A stretch of 64,000 bases of DNA from Pseudomonas sp. MIACH (GCF_001269925.1 NZ_LHVO01000018.1:62001-126000), one strand, 5' to 3'; counted from the first letter of the stretch, positions 9,451-19,443 are shown. Program-made: numbers and translations. The notes: generated by a model not told the origin, from the letters alone.

Positions 9451-10710
9451 TCAAATGGGTGCAACCGCCAAGGGTTGCGCGGGGCATGCCGATAGGGCCC
9501 CGGTGTCAAAGGCTGCTGCCCCTGGGAATGTCTGCCAGGCCAGTGGGCCGGCGGCGATTTCCTGCGGGCTCAGCAGGCAGTGGTCGAGCTCGCGCTGTAA
9601 CACGTCGGTGTCGAGCCCTTGGCCGATAAAGACCAATTCCTGCCGGCAGTCGCCGACCACACTGTCCCATTTGGCCAGGATGCTCTGCAGCCGGTATTCA
9701 TCTCGCGGCCACTGCGGCTGCTCGACAAAATTCCACCAGCGCCCGACATAATCCCACTGGAACTGCTTGCCGCTTTGCACCAGCAGGCCGATGTCCAAGT
9801 GGCGGCTGGCAAGCCAGAAATAACCCTTGCTGCGCAACAGCCGCCCGTTGTGCCAGGGGCGCTGGAGAAAATCGAGCAATCGCCGGGGGTGGAAAGGCGC
9901 GCGTTCACGGTAGACCCAGGACGTCACCCCATAGGTGTCCGACTCGGAGGGCGGCGCGTCCGTCGCTGCCATCTTCTGCATCCAGCCCGGCGACGCCGCC
10001 AGACTGGGCAAATCAAACAGCTGGGTCCCGAGGATGCTGGATAACCCGACGTGACCGTGGGTCATCGGCAGGATCCGCGCGCTCGGGTTGAGGCTCGTAA
10101 GGATCGCGTGTACGGCCTGGTAGCCTGGCTCATCGAGCAGGTCCAGCTTGTTGACGAGAATGACGTTGGCGTACTCCACCTGTTCGATCAGAAGATCCGC
10201 CAGAGGGCGTTCGGGGGCGTCCGGCGATGCGTCGTCGCGGTCAACGGTGTGCGGTGATTCGAGCAGCGCCTGGAAACGACTGCCATCGACCACCGTCACC
10301 AACGTATCCAGGCGCGCCAGTTCGCTGAGGCTGAAGCCATCAGCGTCAAGGAACGCGAACGTCTCCGCCACCGGCATTGGCTCGGAGATCCCCGTGGACT
10401 CGATGAGCAGGTAATCGAAACGCTGCTGGCGCGCCAGGGCGCTGATCTGCTCCAGCAGATCGGCGCGCAGCGTGCAGCAGATACAACCATTGCTCATCTC
10501 GATCAACTCATCGCGACCATGGTGCAGCGCGACCTCGCGCTGCACCTCTTCGGCATCGATATTGACTTCGCTCATGTCGTTGACGATGACGGCCACTCGC
10601 AGGCCTTCGCGATTGCGCAGGATGTGGTTCAGTACGGTGGTCTTGCCGGCGCCGAGGAAGCCGGAAAGCACGGTCACCGGCAGGCGGCCCGCCTGGGCGC
10701 CGTCAATCAT
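9451..10710 (-). CDS. Nitrile hydratase activator, P47K/CobW-type GTPase
   Basis: A 419-aa member of the COG0523 G3E GTPase family. Walker A is GFLGAGKTT (residues 17-25), the metal-binding CXCC motif is GCICC (Cys76, Cys78, Cys79), and NKLD is the guanine-specificity motif. The C-terminal CobW domain spans about 265-395. In Fe-type nitrile hydratase clusters this protein (P47K) is needed to deliver iron or mature the enzyme. Its ATG overlaps the stop of the beta subunit (ATGA), so it is translationally coupled to the enzyme it activates. Confidence 0.9.
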   Translation of the reverse strand: MIDGAQAGRLPVTVLSGFLGAGKTTVLNHILRNREGLRVAVIVNDMSEVNIDAEEVQREVALHHGRDELIEMSNGCICCTLRADLLEQISALARQQRFDYLLIESTGISEPMPVAETFAFLDADGFSLSELARLDTLVTVVDGSRFQALLESPHTVDRDDASPDAPERPLADLLIEQVEYANVILVNKLDLLDEPGYQAVHAILTSLNPSARILPMTHGHVGLSSILGTQLFDLPSLAASPGWMQKMAATDAPPSESDTYGVTSWVYRERAPFHPRRLLDFLQRPWHNGRLLRSKGYFWLASRHLDIGLLVQSGKQFQWDYVGRWWNFVEQPQWPRDEYRLQSILAKWDSVVGDCRQELVFIGQGLDTDVLQRELDHCLLSPQEIAAGPLAWQTFPGAAAFDTGALSACPAQPLAVAPI

Positions 10711-11369
10711 GCGTTCACCGCTGGCGAGCTGGCGGCTTTGTCCAGGTAGCTTTCGAACAGATCGACCACCACGAACCCCTCATCGGCGGCATCCCCCCAC
10801 AGGTCTTTCACACGGAACTCGACGTGGTAGGTCGGTTGATGGGCCGCGCTCGCATCGCCATGGCCAATGGCGTCCGGGAACGGCCATTTTTCTGTTGTCC
10901 GGTGCAGCACCACGCCTTCCTTGCCGCGCACATAGGCGGGCATGCGGACGTGCCCGGCCACATACTCGTCGCGCACCAGCACCCGGTCGCCCACTTCAAA
11001 GGGCGGCCGCCCTGTGATCGCCTGGCGACCTGCGCTATGGGCGGGGTTCGCCAGCTTGAAGTGAGAGCCCAGGGCCTGATCGAGTTCGGCCTGGGTAATC
11101 ACGCCCGTTTCCACCAACAGGGTGGCGGTCGCAATGACGTAGCGCTCGTAATATTGCGTGCCGACGTGCTGACGAACATCCAGGCGTTCGACGGCGTGAC
11201 GCACCTCGTCGACGCTGAATTTCTTCAAGTGGTCGGCGCCGACAAACATCAGGCTGTAGGCCAGGTGTTCCCAGTCCTGCTTGAAGACTTGCTTGTAGCT
11301 CAAGCTATTGATGGTGTGGGGTACTTTTCCAAAACCTTGGAAACCGCCGAGATCGTGAAAGCCATCCAT
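10707..11369 (-). CDS. nthB: Nitrile hydratase beta subunit
   Basis: A 220-aa structural subunit of the heterodimer that hydrates nitriles to amides. It opens with the family signature [16 protein letters not shown], and its C-terminal SH3-like barrel contains [26 protein letters not shown] and VKDLWGD. The start is ATG 11369, with GGAG about 9 bp upstream; an upstream in-frame TTG would add only two residues. The alpha gene is 41 bp upstream and the activator overlaps downstream. The length matches the Pseudomonas Fe-type enzyme. Confidence 0.95.
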   Translation of the reverse strand: MDGFHDLGGFQGFGKVPHTINSLSYKQVFKQDWEHLAYSLMFVGADHLKKFSVDEVRHAVERLDVRQHVGTQYYERYVIATATLLVETGVITQAELDQALGSHFKLANPAHSAGRQAITGRPPFEVGDRVLVRDEYVAGHVRMPAYVRGKEGVVLHRTTEKWPFPDAIGHGDASAAHQPTYHVEFRVKDLWGDAADEGFVVVDLFESYLDKAASSPAVNA

Positions 11370-11410
11370 AATCAAAACTCCGGGAGTTGAACGATGATGA
11401 GGGGGTGTTC

Positions 11411-12010
11411 TCAGCCAACGCTGGGCAGGGCGACGCCGATCAGCACGTCTTTGGTGACGAGCTTTTGCAGCTGCTCTTCGGTCATGTGTTCACTGCCTTC
11501 AGGCTTTACCGGCAATACCAGGTAGCGGCTTTCGGCGCTGGTATCCCAGACCTTGACCACCATGTCGCTGGGCAACTCCGTGCCGAGTTCGCGCAGTACG
11601 GTGCGTCCCTCCCGGACCAGGCGTGCACGAAACTCAAAGCCCTTGTACCACTCAGGCGGCAGGCCGAGGACCGGCCAGTTCGTGCACGAGCAGAGGCTGC
11701 AGACGATCACGTTCTTCAGCACCGGCGTGTCTTCGAGCGCGACAATGTATTCACCCTGGGGGCCGGTATACCCGAACTGCGCACACGCGGCGGTTGCGTC
11801 ATTGAGCAACAGCGCGCGGAACTGCGGGTCGACCCAGGCCTTGGCAACCACGCGGGCGCCGTTTTCCGGGCTCCAGCCGTGCTCCATCAATTGCGTGAGC
11901 TGCTCGACATAGCCCTCCGGGATGAGCTCCTTGCTCTTGAGCACTTGGAACAGTGCCCAGGCTCTTTCGCCGGGCGTTGAAGGGGTCGCTGCGGGAATGG
12001 ATGTACTCAT
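11411..12010 (-). CDS. nthA: Nitrile hydratase alpha subunit, Fe-type
   Basis: A 199-aa catalytic subunit carrying the metal claw VCSLCSCT with Cys104, Cys107, Ser108 and Cys109. The CSLCSC form, rather than CTLCSC, indicates a non-heme iron centre whose cysteines are normally oxidised to sulfinate/sulfenate. I chose ATG 12010 because GGAG lies 7 bp upstream; the longer frame from 12031 would overlap that site. Fe-type enzymes favour small aliphatic nitriles, which fits the acyl-CoA synthetase at the end of the operon. Translation order is amidase, alpha, beta, activator. Confidence 0.96.
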   Translation of the reverse strand: MSTSIPAATPSTPGERAWALFQVLKSKELIPEGYVEQLTQLMEHGWSPENGARVVAKAWVDPQFRALLLNDATAACAQFGYTGPQGEYIVALEDTPVLKNVIVCSLCSCTNWPVLGLPPEWYKGFEFRARLVREGRTVLRELGTELPSDMVVKVWDTSAESRYLVLPVKPEGSEHMTEEQLQKLVTKDVLIGVALPSVG

Positions 12011-12094
12011 GGGGTAACTCCTATCAGTCAACGCGGTTGTGTGGTGATTGAGTTTCTTATTGTTCTTCAGCCAGTAGCGAAGCCGTTGAAAGGC

Positions 12095-13609
12095 TCAGAG
12101 CGTGCGCCAGTCCACAGAGGCTTCAAACGCCGCCGCTGCCTGGTAAATCGTGCCTTCGGCGTAGTGTTTCGCGACCAGCATCAGCCCGACCGGCAGGCCG
12201 TCTACCAGGCCGCATGGAATCGACATGGCGGGATGCCCGGTGATGTCCTGCGGCGCGGTATTGCCGATCATTTCGAGGGCTCGCGCCACGTATTCGGTGA
12301 TCGAGCAATCCGCAGGAGGGTGGGGTTGGGCGATGATCGGTGTGGTCGGCATCACCAGCAGGTCATAGGCCTGCAGCGCCTTGTCATAGCCCTGGCGGGC
12401 AAAGCGCGCGAGGTTCTGGGCCTTGGCGTAATAGCGCCCGTTGTAGTGCGTGAGGCCGAACTGGCCGACGAACATGCAGAGCTTGAGCGAGGCGGATAAT
12501 TGGTCGGCTTGCTCGCGCCAGCCGGCCTGTTTGTCCAGCAAGCCGACATCGTAGAGGCCTTTCCAGTTAAAGCCCGCGCCGTTGCCATGCATCATCTGCA
12601 TGGTCAAACCTTCGCAACCGATGGGGTGCCACAACGATCCCGCCAGGCTATGTTCGGGAACGGATACCGACTCCACATGCGCGCCCAACGCCGCTAGACG
12701 GGCGATGGCGTCATGCACCTTGTCAGCGACCCGCGGATCCTGGTTGGCAAGCGCGAACCCCTCTTGCAGTACGCCGATCCTGAGGCCTTTCACGCCCCTT
12801 GCCAGGTAGGCGCAATAGTCGTCGACCTGCGGCGACGCCTGGCGTGGGTCCAGCCCATCAGCACCGGCCATGGCTTGCAGCATCAGCGCGTTGTCGCGCA
12901 CGTTCGCGGTAATCGGGCCGGCATGGTCGATCGTGGCTTCAATCGCCATGATCCCGGAGTAGGGCACCAGGCCGTGAGTCGGCTTCATGCCGTAGATGCC
13001 GCAGAAAGACGACGGGATGCGGATCGACCCGCCTTGGTCGCCCCCCACGGCGATGTCCACTTCACCGGCCGCGACCAATGCCGCACTGCCCGAGGACGAG
13101 CCGCCGGCGGCATAACCGTGACGATGGGGGTTGTGCACGGGGGCTGGATCAGAGGTGTGGCTGCCGCCGGACAAACAGTAGTGTTCACAGGTGGCCTTGC
13201 CCAGGATAGTCGCCCCGGCATCCAGCAAGCGCGTCACGACGGTGGCGTCGAAGGACGGCACGAAACCGGCCAGCGGTGCGGCGCCGTTCATCATCGGCAC
13301 GCCCGCCAAGGCGATGTTGTCTTTCAGCGCGACGGTTTTGCCCGCCAGTATGCCCTCGCGGGCACCGTTCACTTCAGCCCTGTAGTACCAGGCGTTCAAC
13401 GGGTTTTCCTTGTCCGAGGGACGGTAGCCGGAACTGCGCTCGTAGCGTATTGGCGGCACGAAATCAGGCAGCTCGTCGACCAGGTCGTAGGCATCGAAGC
13501 TCGGTTGCATCAGCTCCAGGTAGAGCGCTGCCTGCTCGGCCGTCAGTTGCATGTTCAACTGGGATGCGATGCCCAGCAGTTGATCCAGCGTGGGTCGAAT
13601 AATGGCCAT
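12095..13609 (-). CDS. Amidase (amidase-signature family) of the nitrile pathway
   Basis: A 504-aa enzyme hydrolysing the amide product of nitrile hydratase to the acid and ammonia. The Ser-cisSer-Lys triad is visible: Lys96 in TVALKDN, Ser171 in the [13 protein letters not shown] signature and Ser195 in DQGGSIRIP. These positions match the Rhodococcus nitrile-cluster amidase. The N-terminal helical extension of about 75 residues is typical of that enantioselective subgroup. ATG 13609 has AGGAAA about 6 bp upstream; longer frames run into the operator region. It is the first gene of the unit that continues through nitrile hydratase to acsA. Confidence 0.93.
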   Translation of the reverse strand: MAIIRPTLDQLLGIASQLNMQLTAEQAALYLELMQPSFDAYDLVDELPDFVPPIRYERSSGYRPSDKENPLNAWYYRAEVNGAREGILAGKTVALKDNIALAGVPMMNGAAPLAGFVPSFDATVVTRLLDAGATILGKATCEHYCLSGGSHTSDPAPVHNPHRHGYAAGGSSSGSAALVAAGEVDIAVGGDQGGSIRIPSSFCGIYGMKPTHGLVPYSGIMAIEATIDHAGPITANVRDNALMLQAMAGADGLDPRQASPQVDDYCAYLARGVKGLRIGVLQEGFALANQDPRVADKVHDAIARLAALGAHVESVSVPEHSLAGSLWHPIGCEGLTMQMMHGNGAGFNWKGLYDVGLLDKQAGWREQADQLSASLKLCMFVGQFGLTHYNGRYYAKAQNLARFARQGYDKALQAYDLLVMPTTPIIAQPHPPADCSITEYVARALEMIGNTAPQDITGHPAMSIPCGLVDGLPVGLMLVAKHYAEGTIYQAAAAFEASVDWRTL

Positions 13610-13712
13610 GACTTTCCTTGATATCATCGATGATCGGCACGCAGGCGCGGGGTTGTTCAAGGTCTTCCCGAGCCTGCGAGACCCGATCATTACGGGTGGC
13701 AATGGAGAACAA

Positions 13713-13775
13713 ATTAGGCAGCTTTGGCGCGAGTTGCTTGGTTGAGCAGGACACTCGCTTGGCTGAAAAAGACAC
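13713..13775 (-). promoter_or_regulatory. Tandem 21-bp direct-repeat operator and candidate -10 of the amidase/nitrile hydratase unit
   Basis: Two adjacent 21-bp repeats occupy 13734-13754 and 13755-13775 and agree at 16 of 21 positions (core TYGCTTGGYTGA, then A-GACAC). Exactly 15 nt further toward the gene lies CCTAAT (13713-13718 as read on the minus strand), a candidate -10 element. The site is about 125-166 bp upstream of the amidase ATG and outside the preceding gene. The same layout recurs before oxdA (15880-15942). Tandem direct repeats next to the promoter are the usual binding arrangement of AraC-type activators; the protein at 16071 is the obvious candidate. Confidence 0.6.
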
Positions 13776-13793
13776 CGGAGGACGGCGGCCCGC

Positions 13794-14663
13794 TCAGAAC
13801 ACTTTCAAGATGCGCAGGTTCAGCCGTGCACCTTCCTTGAACCCTTGCTCGACCTCGATATCCCGGCCTAGCTGGGCCTGTATCTGCAGGGTCGGATCAA
13901 CGAAGTGAGTGACGGTAAAGCGCCCGTAGGAGGTTGAAAGACCGTCGTGTTGATCGACACCGTCGACGCTTGTCGCCGCGCCCGTGATGTAGCCGGCGCC
14001 GACCGCAAAGGTGGTGCTTGGCGTCCAGTTGTAGCGCAGCGCGGTCTGATATTCGTATCGAGCGTTTTCTTCAAGTTTCGCGCTGTTCGCGCCATAGTCG
14101 TGATTGGCGGATACCCAGGACACATCCGCGACGGTGTCCAACGCCCATTGGGCTGAGAAGTGGTGGATGTAGGCCGCTTGTAACGTCGCGCGCCAGCGGT
14201 TCTCACCCAGGTTCAGGGCGTCATGTTTGTCGTAGCTGCCGACAGGGATGTACAGATAGGGGGCCAGCGCGAACACATCTTTGTTGGCCGTCGGCAATGT
14301 CCATTTCAGCGGGGCGGTGAGGATCGGGTCGCCGACACCGTGGGTATCACCCAGTGCCCCGACGTCTCCCGAGGCGTTCATGTAGCCGAACGGCAGCAGG
14401 ATCTGTGGCTCCCAGACGAGATTGTCCGCCAGGCCGATGGCGTGGATGTAACGAAGGATGCCTACATCCGAGCTCAGCTTGGCGTTGTCGGAGGTTCTGT
14501 GCCCGTTCTGATAAAGGTCCGACCGCTCGACGTGCTGGTAGTAAAACAGCAGGGCATTGGCGCCTGCGGGCAGCGGTTCGAAATCTCCTGGTGCGACCTC
14601 AATGGCGTGGCTTTTGACAAACGGCAGCATTCCCAACACGAGCACGATGCGACTCAATTTCAT
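13794..14663 (-). CDS. Predicted outer-membrane channel of the phenol meta-pathway/SphX type
   Basis: A 289-aa protein with a Sec signal peptide ([20 protein letters not shown]) followed by alternating amphipathic strands with many aromatic residues ([23 protein letters not shown]). It ends in a hydrophobic strand closing with Phe, as in outer-membrane barrels. It resembles the family annotated as MetA-pathway phenol degradation proteins or transporters. ATG 14663 is chosen so that the signal peptide is N-terminal. It lies 97 bp downstream of oxdA on the same strand, so uptake of aldoximes or nitriles is a reasonable inference, not a demonstrated role. Confidence 0.7.
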   Translation of the reverse strand: MKLSRIVLVLGMLPFVKSHAIEVAPGDFEPLPAGANALLFYYQHVERSDLYQNGHRTSDNAKLSSDVGILRYIHAIGLADNLVWEPQILLPFGYMNASGDVGALGDTHGVGDPILTAPLKWTLPTANKDVFALAPYLYIPVGSYDKHDALNLGENRWRATLQAAYIHHFSAQWALDTVADVSWVSANHDYGANSAKLEENARYEYQTALRYNWTPSTTFAVGAGYITGAATSVDGVDQHDGLSTSYGRFTVTHFVDPTLQIQAQLGRDIEVEQGFKEGARLNLRILKVF

Positions 14664-14760
14664 GATCGAATTCCTGGCAAAAAGTGGCCCCAACCCCATG
14701 CGCTAGAGAGAAGGGGCCAAACATTAAACGGGGGGGAGACGGACTGGTCGGCGGCGGCTG

Positions 14761-15819
14761 TCAGCCCTGCGCGACGACTGCATCACGCAACATGCCGGTC
14801 TGCGGGTGGCAGTTGATGTATTCGAACATCTGGCTCTTGGCGTCCGAGACCGACACTTCGTGGTACAGCCGCAACTTCACCAGGCCTGCAGCCACGCGGA
14901 AGAACGTGACGAAGATTCGCAGGTGGGTGGGGTGGGATTCTGCCCAGCGTTCCAGTTTCTCGACGGAACGCCAGTGACCGATGTTGTAGCTCATGTCGAG
15001 GAAGTTGCCGTCGAGGTCGATATTGCGCACGAAGCGATTGCTGTAGCAGCCCAGGGGCGCGCCGTTATCCCGCAGGAAATCCATGCCGTCCTGCAGCGTC
15101 GGCAGGATTTCATCGAGGTACAGCGAGCGTTCGTCAGCCTCGGCATCCGCCCAATCCTGACCGGAGCGGATCAGCGCGATATGGTCGTGGCCCACGACCA
15201 CGACACGCCCACCTTTGGCGGGGTCGCCTTGCACCACTTGCAACTCGCCGTTGGGGTTCATCCAGTCGGTCTGGGACGCGGGGAAGCGATCGCGCATCGA
15301 GCCCCAGTAGCCATGCTCTTCGATCTCGCCACTGGTCTTGTCCATGATCGCGCCGACGCCCGGCAGCTGTTCCTGGAACGCGTACAAGGTTTCGAATTGC
15401 TCGGCGCGCGGGGCGGTGATTTCCCGAAAGTAACCCAGGCCTTCGTTGAGGCGCTCCGGCGACGTCCACCACTCATTCACTTGCGGTGATCGCAGCCAGC
15501 GGCAGTAGGCTGCCGGGTCCTTCCAGTAGCCGACGATCATCAGATTGTCGTAGCCGCTGTTGTCCGTGTGATGGGTCAAATCGTGGGTCAGCGGGCCGTC
15601 GGGCAGGCTGAAGCTGGCGACCATGTCTCGCATCGCCTGCAGGGCGCGTTCACGGTGCGCCTCACCGCGAAACTGCACACCCAGGTAGGCCATCACCACC
15701 TGTTTCAAGTGTTCGTCGGCGCGTCCGACCCACATCGGGAAGGGCGGCTGGTAGTCTTCGGGCACACGGCGGGACAACGTCCGTGGGCACTTGAGGTGTT
15801 TGTCGATCGCAGATTCCAT
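14761..15819 (-). CDS. oxdA: Aldoxime dehydratase (heme enzyme)
   Basis: A 352-aa heme-containing lyase that dehydrates aldoximes to nitriles, the entry step of the pathway. Length and key residues coincide with P. chlororaphis OxdA: proximal heme ligand His299 (ESHPTHLR), catalytic His320 (LRLYHEV), Ser219 (ALIRSG) and Arg178 (MRDRFP). The ATG at 15819 follows GGAGCCTCCC closely. It heads its own transcription unit with the putative channel gene and lies downstream of a tandem-repeat operator. It is divergent from the AraC regulator. Confidence 0.95.
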   Translation of the reverse strand: MESAIDKHLKCPRTLSRRVPEDYQPPFPMWVGRADEHLKQVVMAYLGVQFRGEAHRERALQAMRDMVASFSLPDGPLTHDLTHHTDNSGYDNLMIVGYWKDPAAYCRWLRSPQVNEWWTSPERLNEGLGYFREITAPRAEQFETLYAFQEQLPGVGAIMDKTSGEIEEHGYWGSMRDRFPASQTDWMNPNGELQVVQGDPAKGGRVVVVGHDHIALIRSGQDWADAEADERSLYLDEILPTLQDGMDFLRDNGAPLGCYSNRFVRNIDLDGNFLDMSYNIGHWRSVEKLERWAESHPTHLRIFVTFFRVAAGLVKLRLYHEVSVSDAKSQMFEYINCHPQTGMLRDAVVAQG

Positions 15820-15879
15820 GGGAGGCTCCTTGTTTTTTTAGGTTCAGGCTGAGTGGGCTGCAAAGGCCGTGAGGTAAAC

Positions 15880-15942
15880 GTTAGGCAGGCGTGTGCAACG
15901 CCGCTTTGTTCGCAAGGCCAATCGTTTGGTTGGAAAAGACAG
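15880..15942 (-). promoter_or_regulatory. Tandem 21-bp repeat operator and candidate -10 of oxdA
   Basis: Half-sites at 15901-15921 and 15922-15942 agree at 13 of 21 positions. The second half-site, TCGTTTGGTTGGAAAAGACA, matches the second amidase half-site at 17 of 20 bases. CCTAAC (15880-15885 on the minus strand) follows after exactly 15 nt, as CCTAAT does before the amidase. The site is 82-123 bp upstream of the oxdA ATG and about 130 bp upstream of the divergent AraC gene, so it could also control that gene. Confidence 0.6.
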
Positions 15943-16070
15943 CCACCGGTTGCCTGAACAGGAGTGCCCAATGAGGGTGATAAGTGTGCGTGGCGATGGT
16001 CTGGATTTTGCTTGCTCAGCTCGACTGACAGCGTGTCGCTGCTTCAAGTCGTTGCATTAAGGTGAGTGCC

Positions 16071-17006
16071 ATGGCTCAGAACAATCAATATTCCACCCTT
16101 GCCGTTTCGCAACCGCGTCGCTTCGAATACTGGAAGGAAGTGGTGTGTCGCCACTGCCTTGTGGCCGACAGCAAACCCTCGTCCCAGAGCGATTTCAACG
16201 GAACGCTGGAGGTCACCGGCGTGGGCATGCTGGATATCTCCAAACTGTCGTCCCCGCTGCACCACTGGGTGCGTTCCGAGCGACATTTGCGCACGGGTCC
16301 GGCAGAAGATTTATGGTTGGGCTTTACGCTCAATGGGTATGGCGAACTTGAGCAAGGGGGGCGTAAATCCACACTGGGACCCGGCAATTTGTTCCTTTAT
16401 GACGCAACCCGGCCGTTTCGATTCAGCCTGGGGGGCACTGAAAACCATCTGGTCCGCATCCCTCGACAGTTGCTGACGCAACGCCTTCCACGTGTTGCTG
16501 AATGCACCGCAATGGTGCTGGATGATCGCCGCCCTGGCGTGGTCCCGTTGCGCGAGATGCTGCGCCATACGGCCAGCACACCCGCACTTGTGCAAGATGA
16601 AGGGATTTGCAGCCGATACTCCAGCACCATTCTCGACCTGCTGGTGATCAGTCTGGAACTTCAGGAACTGAAGACGACCCATCAGGAGTTGGATCTGTAC
16701 GCGCGGATGATGACCTACATCCAGTGCCATCTGACCGAACGGGAGCTGTCGATCGAACTGCTCGCCCAAGCTCACCACGTGTCCACACGCACGGTGACCC
16801 GTGCATTCGCCCGCCATCAGAAAAGCCCGGTCGCGGAGATCTGGAGAGAACGGCTCAATGCAAGTCGAGCGGCTATCGAGTGCGGTCAGGTGCGTAGCGT
16901 TTCCCAAGCCGCACTGGACTTCGGATTTTCCGATTTCTCCCACTTCAGCCATGCTTTTCGCAAGGCTTTCGGGGTCGCGCCGCACACGCTCTTGCCTCGC
17001 AGCTGA
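16071..17006 (+). CDS. AraC-family activator of the aldoxime/nitrile cluster
   Basis: A 311-aa protein with an N-terminal AraC-binding-like (cupin-type) domain at about 20-190 (LGFTLNGYGELEQGGRKS, GPGNLFLYDATRPF). The C-terminal AraC helix-turn-helix domain spans about 210-311 (LSIELLAQAHHVSTRTVTRA, SVSQAALDFGFSDFSHFSHAF). I chose ATG 16071 because AAGGTGAG sits just upstream; the in-frame GTG at 16062 lies inside that ribosome site. It is divergent from oxdA and is the only DNA-binding protein in the cluster. I therefore infer that it binds the tandem repeats before oxdA and the amidase and responds to an aldoxime or nitrile. Confidence 0.88.
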   Translation: MAQNNQYSTLAVSQPRRFEYWKEVVCRHCLVADSKPSSQSDFNGTLEVTGVGMLDISKLSSPLHHWVRSERHLRTGPAEDLWLGFTLNGYGELEQGGRKSTLGPGNLFLYDATRPFRFSLGGTENHLVRIPRQLLTQRLPRVAECTAMVLDDRRPGVVPLREMLRHTASTPALVQDEGICSRYSSTILDLLVISLELQELKTTHQELDLYARMMTYIQCHLTERELSIELLAQAHHVSTRTVTRAFARHQKSPVAEIWRERLNASRAAIECGQVRSVSQAALDFGFSDFSHFSHAFRKAFGVAPHTLLPRS

Positions 17007-17177
17007 CGCTCAACGGTTTTCTGGATGGATCCGGTCCGAACGGCTCGCGCTGTCGAGGCAGTCTTCCAGGTGCTGAATACCCGATATTTGGCACCTTTTA
17101 ATGCGGGCATGGTTGTTTTTACCGGCTGCGTTGTGATGTCATTGTGACTTCATCGATAATGGCAGGAGCCCGCAGTC

Positions 17178-17498
17178 TTGGAACTTAACTTTATTGTCGC
17201 CGTGGTGAGTGGCGCTATTGATCATATTTGGCTGGTTTTCGTCGCTGTCCTGATCAGCTTTGCCGTCCTGAGATTGCGTAAAAATGAGTACTCTTTTGAG
17301 TCAGCATCCCTTTGGGTGCTATTTGGCGTCTTGTCCTTCTTAGCCATTGTACCGAATGGCTTCCACGCGACGTTTAGTCCAGATATTGCTGAGCTGGCCT
17401 TGGATGAAGTCAAGAACCTTCCTAATTACAAGGCGCTCTTCACCGCCGATGTGATTTTAGTTTTCCTCGGGTTTGTTGGCGGCGCCAAACTGGCCTGA
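17178..17498 (+). CDS. Small inner-membrane protein (106 aa), TTG start
   Basis: A 106-aa protein with three or four hydrophobic segments (IWLVFVAVLISFAVL, ASLWVLFGVLSFLAIV, ADVILVFLGFVGGAKLA). The only start in good context is TTG 17178, preceded by GGCAGGAG at about 9 bp. Base composition is more AT-rich than its neighbours. No family recognised. It stands alone between the nitrile regulator and the TPS locus and may have been acquired separately. Confidence 0.6.
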   Translation: MELNFIVAVVSGAIDHIWLVFVAVLISFAVLRLRKNEYSFESASLWVLFGVLSFLAIVPNGFHATFSPDIAELALDEVKNLPNYKALFTADVILVFLGFVGGAKLA

Positions 17499-17616
17499 TC
17501 AAAGCACCCGTTTGAGCTTGTTTAGTCCTGAAATAGGGTTACACCTATTTCTCCCTAACGCCCGAGCATGAACCTCAACCCTCTGTATCCTCCATGAAAC
17601 AAATCTGTACATTTAA

Positions 17617-17645
17617 TTGACGCCACTATATTGCCACCCTATCAT
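17617..17645 (+). promoter_or_regulatory. Sigma70-type promoter of the tpsB-tpsA operon
   Basis: TTGACG (17617-17622), a 17-bp spacer and TATCAT (17640-17645) form a near-consensus promoter about 44 bp before the tpsB start. The flanking DNA is AT-rich compared with its surroundings. Confidence 0.6.
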
Positions 17646-17688
17646 CGCCGCCCATTGATGGCGCTGTGCCATGTAGAGGGATCTATTA

Positions 17689-19410
17689 ATGTGGCGTTTG
17701 GTACGCCGAGCCAGGCTCGGCCTGCTTTCAGCTTTTTTTTGCCTTGGCACTGCCGGCCTGGCTCATGCAGCTACCCCGCAGAACACTCCGGGTATCACCG
17801 ACCTGATTCGTGACCGCCAGGACCGTTTGCTGGAAGAGCAGCAGCGTCGCCTCGAAGAGCTAAAGGATTTACCCGGTAAAGCCCCAGCCCCAGCAACGCC
17901 GTCAGCTCCCGTTGACACCCGTTGCTTTGCGATCAAGACCATCGAATTGTCTGGCGCCGACGCGCTATCTGAAAGCGAACGCGCTGGCCTGATCAAGCCC
18001 TACATCGGCCAATGCCTTGGCGTGCCCCAGCTCAACGAAGTCCTCAAGGTCATCACTGATCGCTACCTGGCCAAAGGTTTGGTGACCAGCCGCGCGTACT
18101 TGCCACAACAAGACCTCTCCACTGGCGTCCTCAAAATCCAAGTCGTCGAGGGCAAGCTGGAACATTTGAAGGGCGCTGAGGGCAGCGGCATTACCGATCG
18201 ACAATTGGCCATGAGCTTTCCGGGCAAATCGGGCGAGTTGCTCAATCTGCGCGAAATCGAACAGATGGTCGACCAACTGAACCGTCTGCCGTCCAACCAG
18301 GCGCAGATGGAATTGGCGCCCGGCAAAGAAGTGGGCGGCAGCGACGTGCTGGTCAAAAACACCCCGCAGAAACCCTGGCGCGTCGGTCTGTCACGTCACA
18401 ACGGCGGCCAGCGCAGCACCGGTGAACAGCAATGGGGCGCCAGCCTGGATTGGGACAATCCGCTGGGCCTGGCCGACCAACTCTCGCTGCGTGGCGGCCA
18501 CGATGCGGTCAGCGATCACCAAAAAACCTCGCGCAACTCGATGCTCAATTACAGCCTGCCATTCGGCTGGTGGAACCTCAATTACAGCTACAGCGAAACC
18601 GAATACCGCTCGCTGGCCCAGGCTAATAATTTCAACTTCAAACAGTCCGGAGACAGTCAGAGCCACCAGTTGCGCCTGGAGCGCGTGATTCACCGCGACG
18701 CCCTGAGCAAAACCTCCCTCAGCACCGGCCTAGCCTACCTGCGCACCAACAACTTCATCGAAGACAGCAAGCTCGCGTTGAGCAGCAACCGCCTCAGCGA
18801 AGCCCAGTTCGGCATCAACCATGGTCGACGTATCGGTGGCTCATTCCTCAACATCGACCTGGGCATGCAGGACGGCATTGGCGCGTTCGACGCCCAGGCC
18901 AATCACAATCCGCGCCCCGGCCAGGCCGATGCGCGCTATCGCAAATACACCGCGACCCTTAGCTACCTGTACCCGTTCAAACTGTGGGGCGAGTCGTTCA
19001 GTTTCAGCAGCCTGATGACCGGCCAGCGCAGCGAAGACGTGCTGTTCAGCCCACAGCGCATGAGCCTGGGCGGGCAGTCGTCGATTCGCGGTTACAAGGA
19101 TCAAAGCCTGGCCGGCGACAGCGGCGGCTACTGGCGCAACGACCTGCGCTGGAGCCGCCCGGTGACCATCGCGTGGTTGCAGCCGGTGTTCAATGAATAC
19201 GGCACCAGCCTCGGCTACGACCAAGGCGTGATCAGCCATGGCCGCTACAACGCCGAACAGCACGGACGCATGAGCAGCAACTCCGTGGAGTTGTTCGCGC
19301 GTGGCCAGAACGTCGCCGCCACGGTGACCTTTGCACACTCTTTGGAACGCCCGGGGCCGATCACTGAACGTGAAGCGCCGGTTTATTTCCGTATGGATTT
19401 CTTTCTTTAA
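17689..19410 (+). CDS. Two-partner secretion outer-membrane transporter (TpsB/ShlB/FhaC family, CdiB-like)
   Basis: A 573-aa Omp85-superfamily transporter that exports the adjacent TpsA across the outer membrane. It has a signal peptide (residues 1-26, ending GLAHA) and an N-terminal helix/linker rich in Glu, Gln and Arg (about 40-60). Two POTRA domains follow (about 75-225; CFAIKTIELSGADALS, RAYLPQQDLSTGVLKIQVVEGKLE), then a 16-strand barrel to the C-terminal Phe-Leu. The barrel motif SLGGQSSIRGYKDQSLAG carries the lid-loop (V/I)RGY signature. GAGGGA precedes the ATG. The tpsA gene begins 33 bp downstream. Confidence 0.93.
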   Translation: MWRLVRRARLGLLSAFFCLGTAGLAHAATPQNTPGITDLIRDRQDRLLEEQQRRLEELKDLPGKAPAPATPSAPVDTRCFAIKTIELSGADALSESERAGLIKPYIGQCLGVPQLNEVLKVITDRYLAKGLVTSRAYLPQQDLSTGVLKIQVVEGKLEHLKGAEGSGITDRQLAMSFPGKSGELLNLREIEQMVDQLNRLPSNQAQMELAPGKEVGGSDVLVKNTPQKPWRVGLSRHNGGQRSTGEQQWGASLDWDNPLGLADQLSLRGGHDAVSDHQKTSRNSMLNYSLPFGWWNLNYSYSETEYRSLAQANNFNFKQSGDSQSHQLRLERVIHRDALSKTSLSTGLAYLRTNNFIEDSKLALSSNRLSEAQFGINHGRRIGGSFLNIDLGMQDGIGAFDAQANHNPRPGQADARYRKYTATLSYLYPFKLWGESFSFSSLMTGQRSEDVLFSPQRMSLGGQSSIRGYKDQSLAGDSGGYWRNDLRWSRPVTIAWLQPVFNEYGTSLGYDQGVISHGRYNAEQHGRMSSNSVELFARGQNVAATVTFAHSLERPGPITEREAPVYFRMDFFL

Positions 19411-19443
19411 ATTGTTTACCGCCTTCGGGCCTCGGGATTTGAC

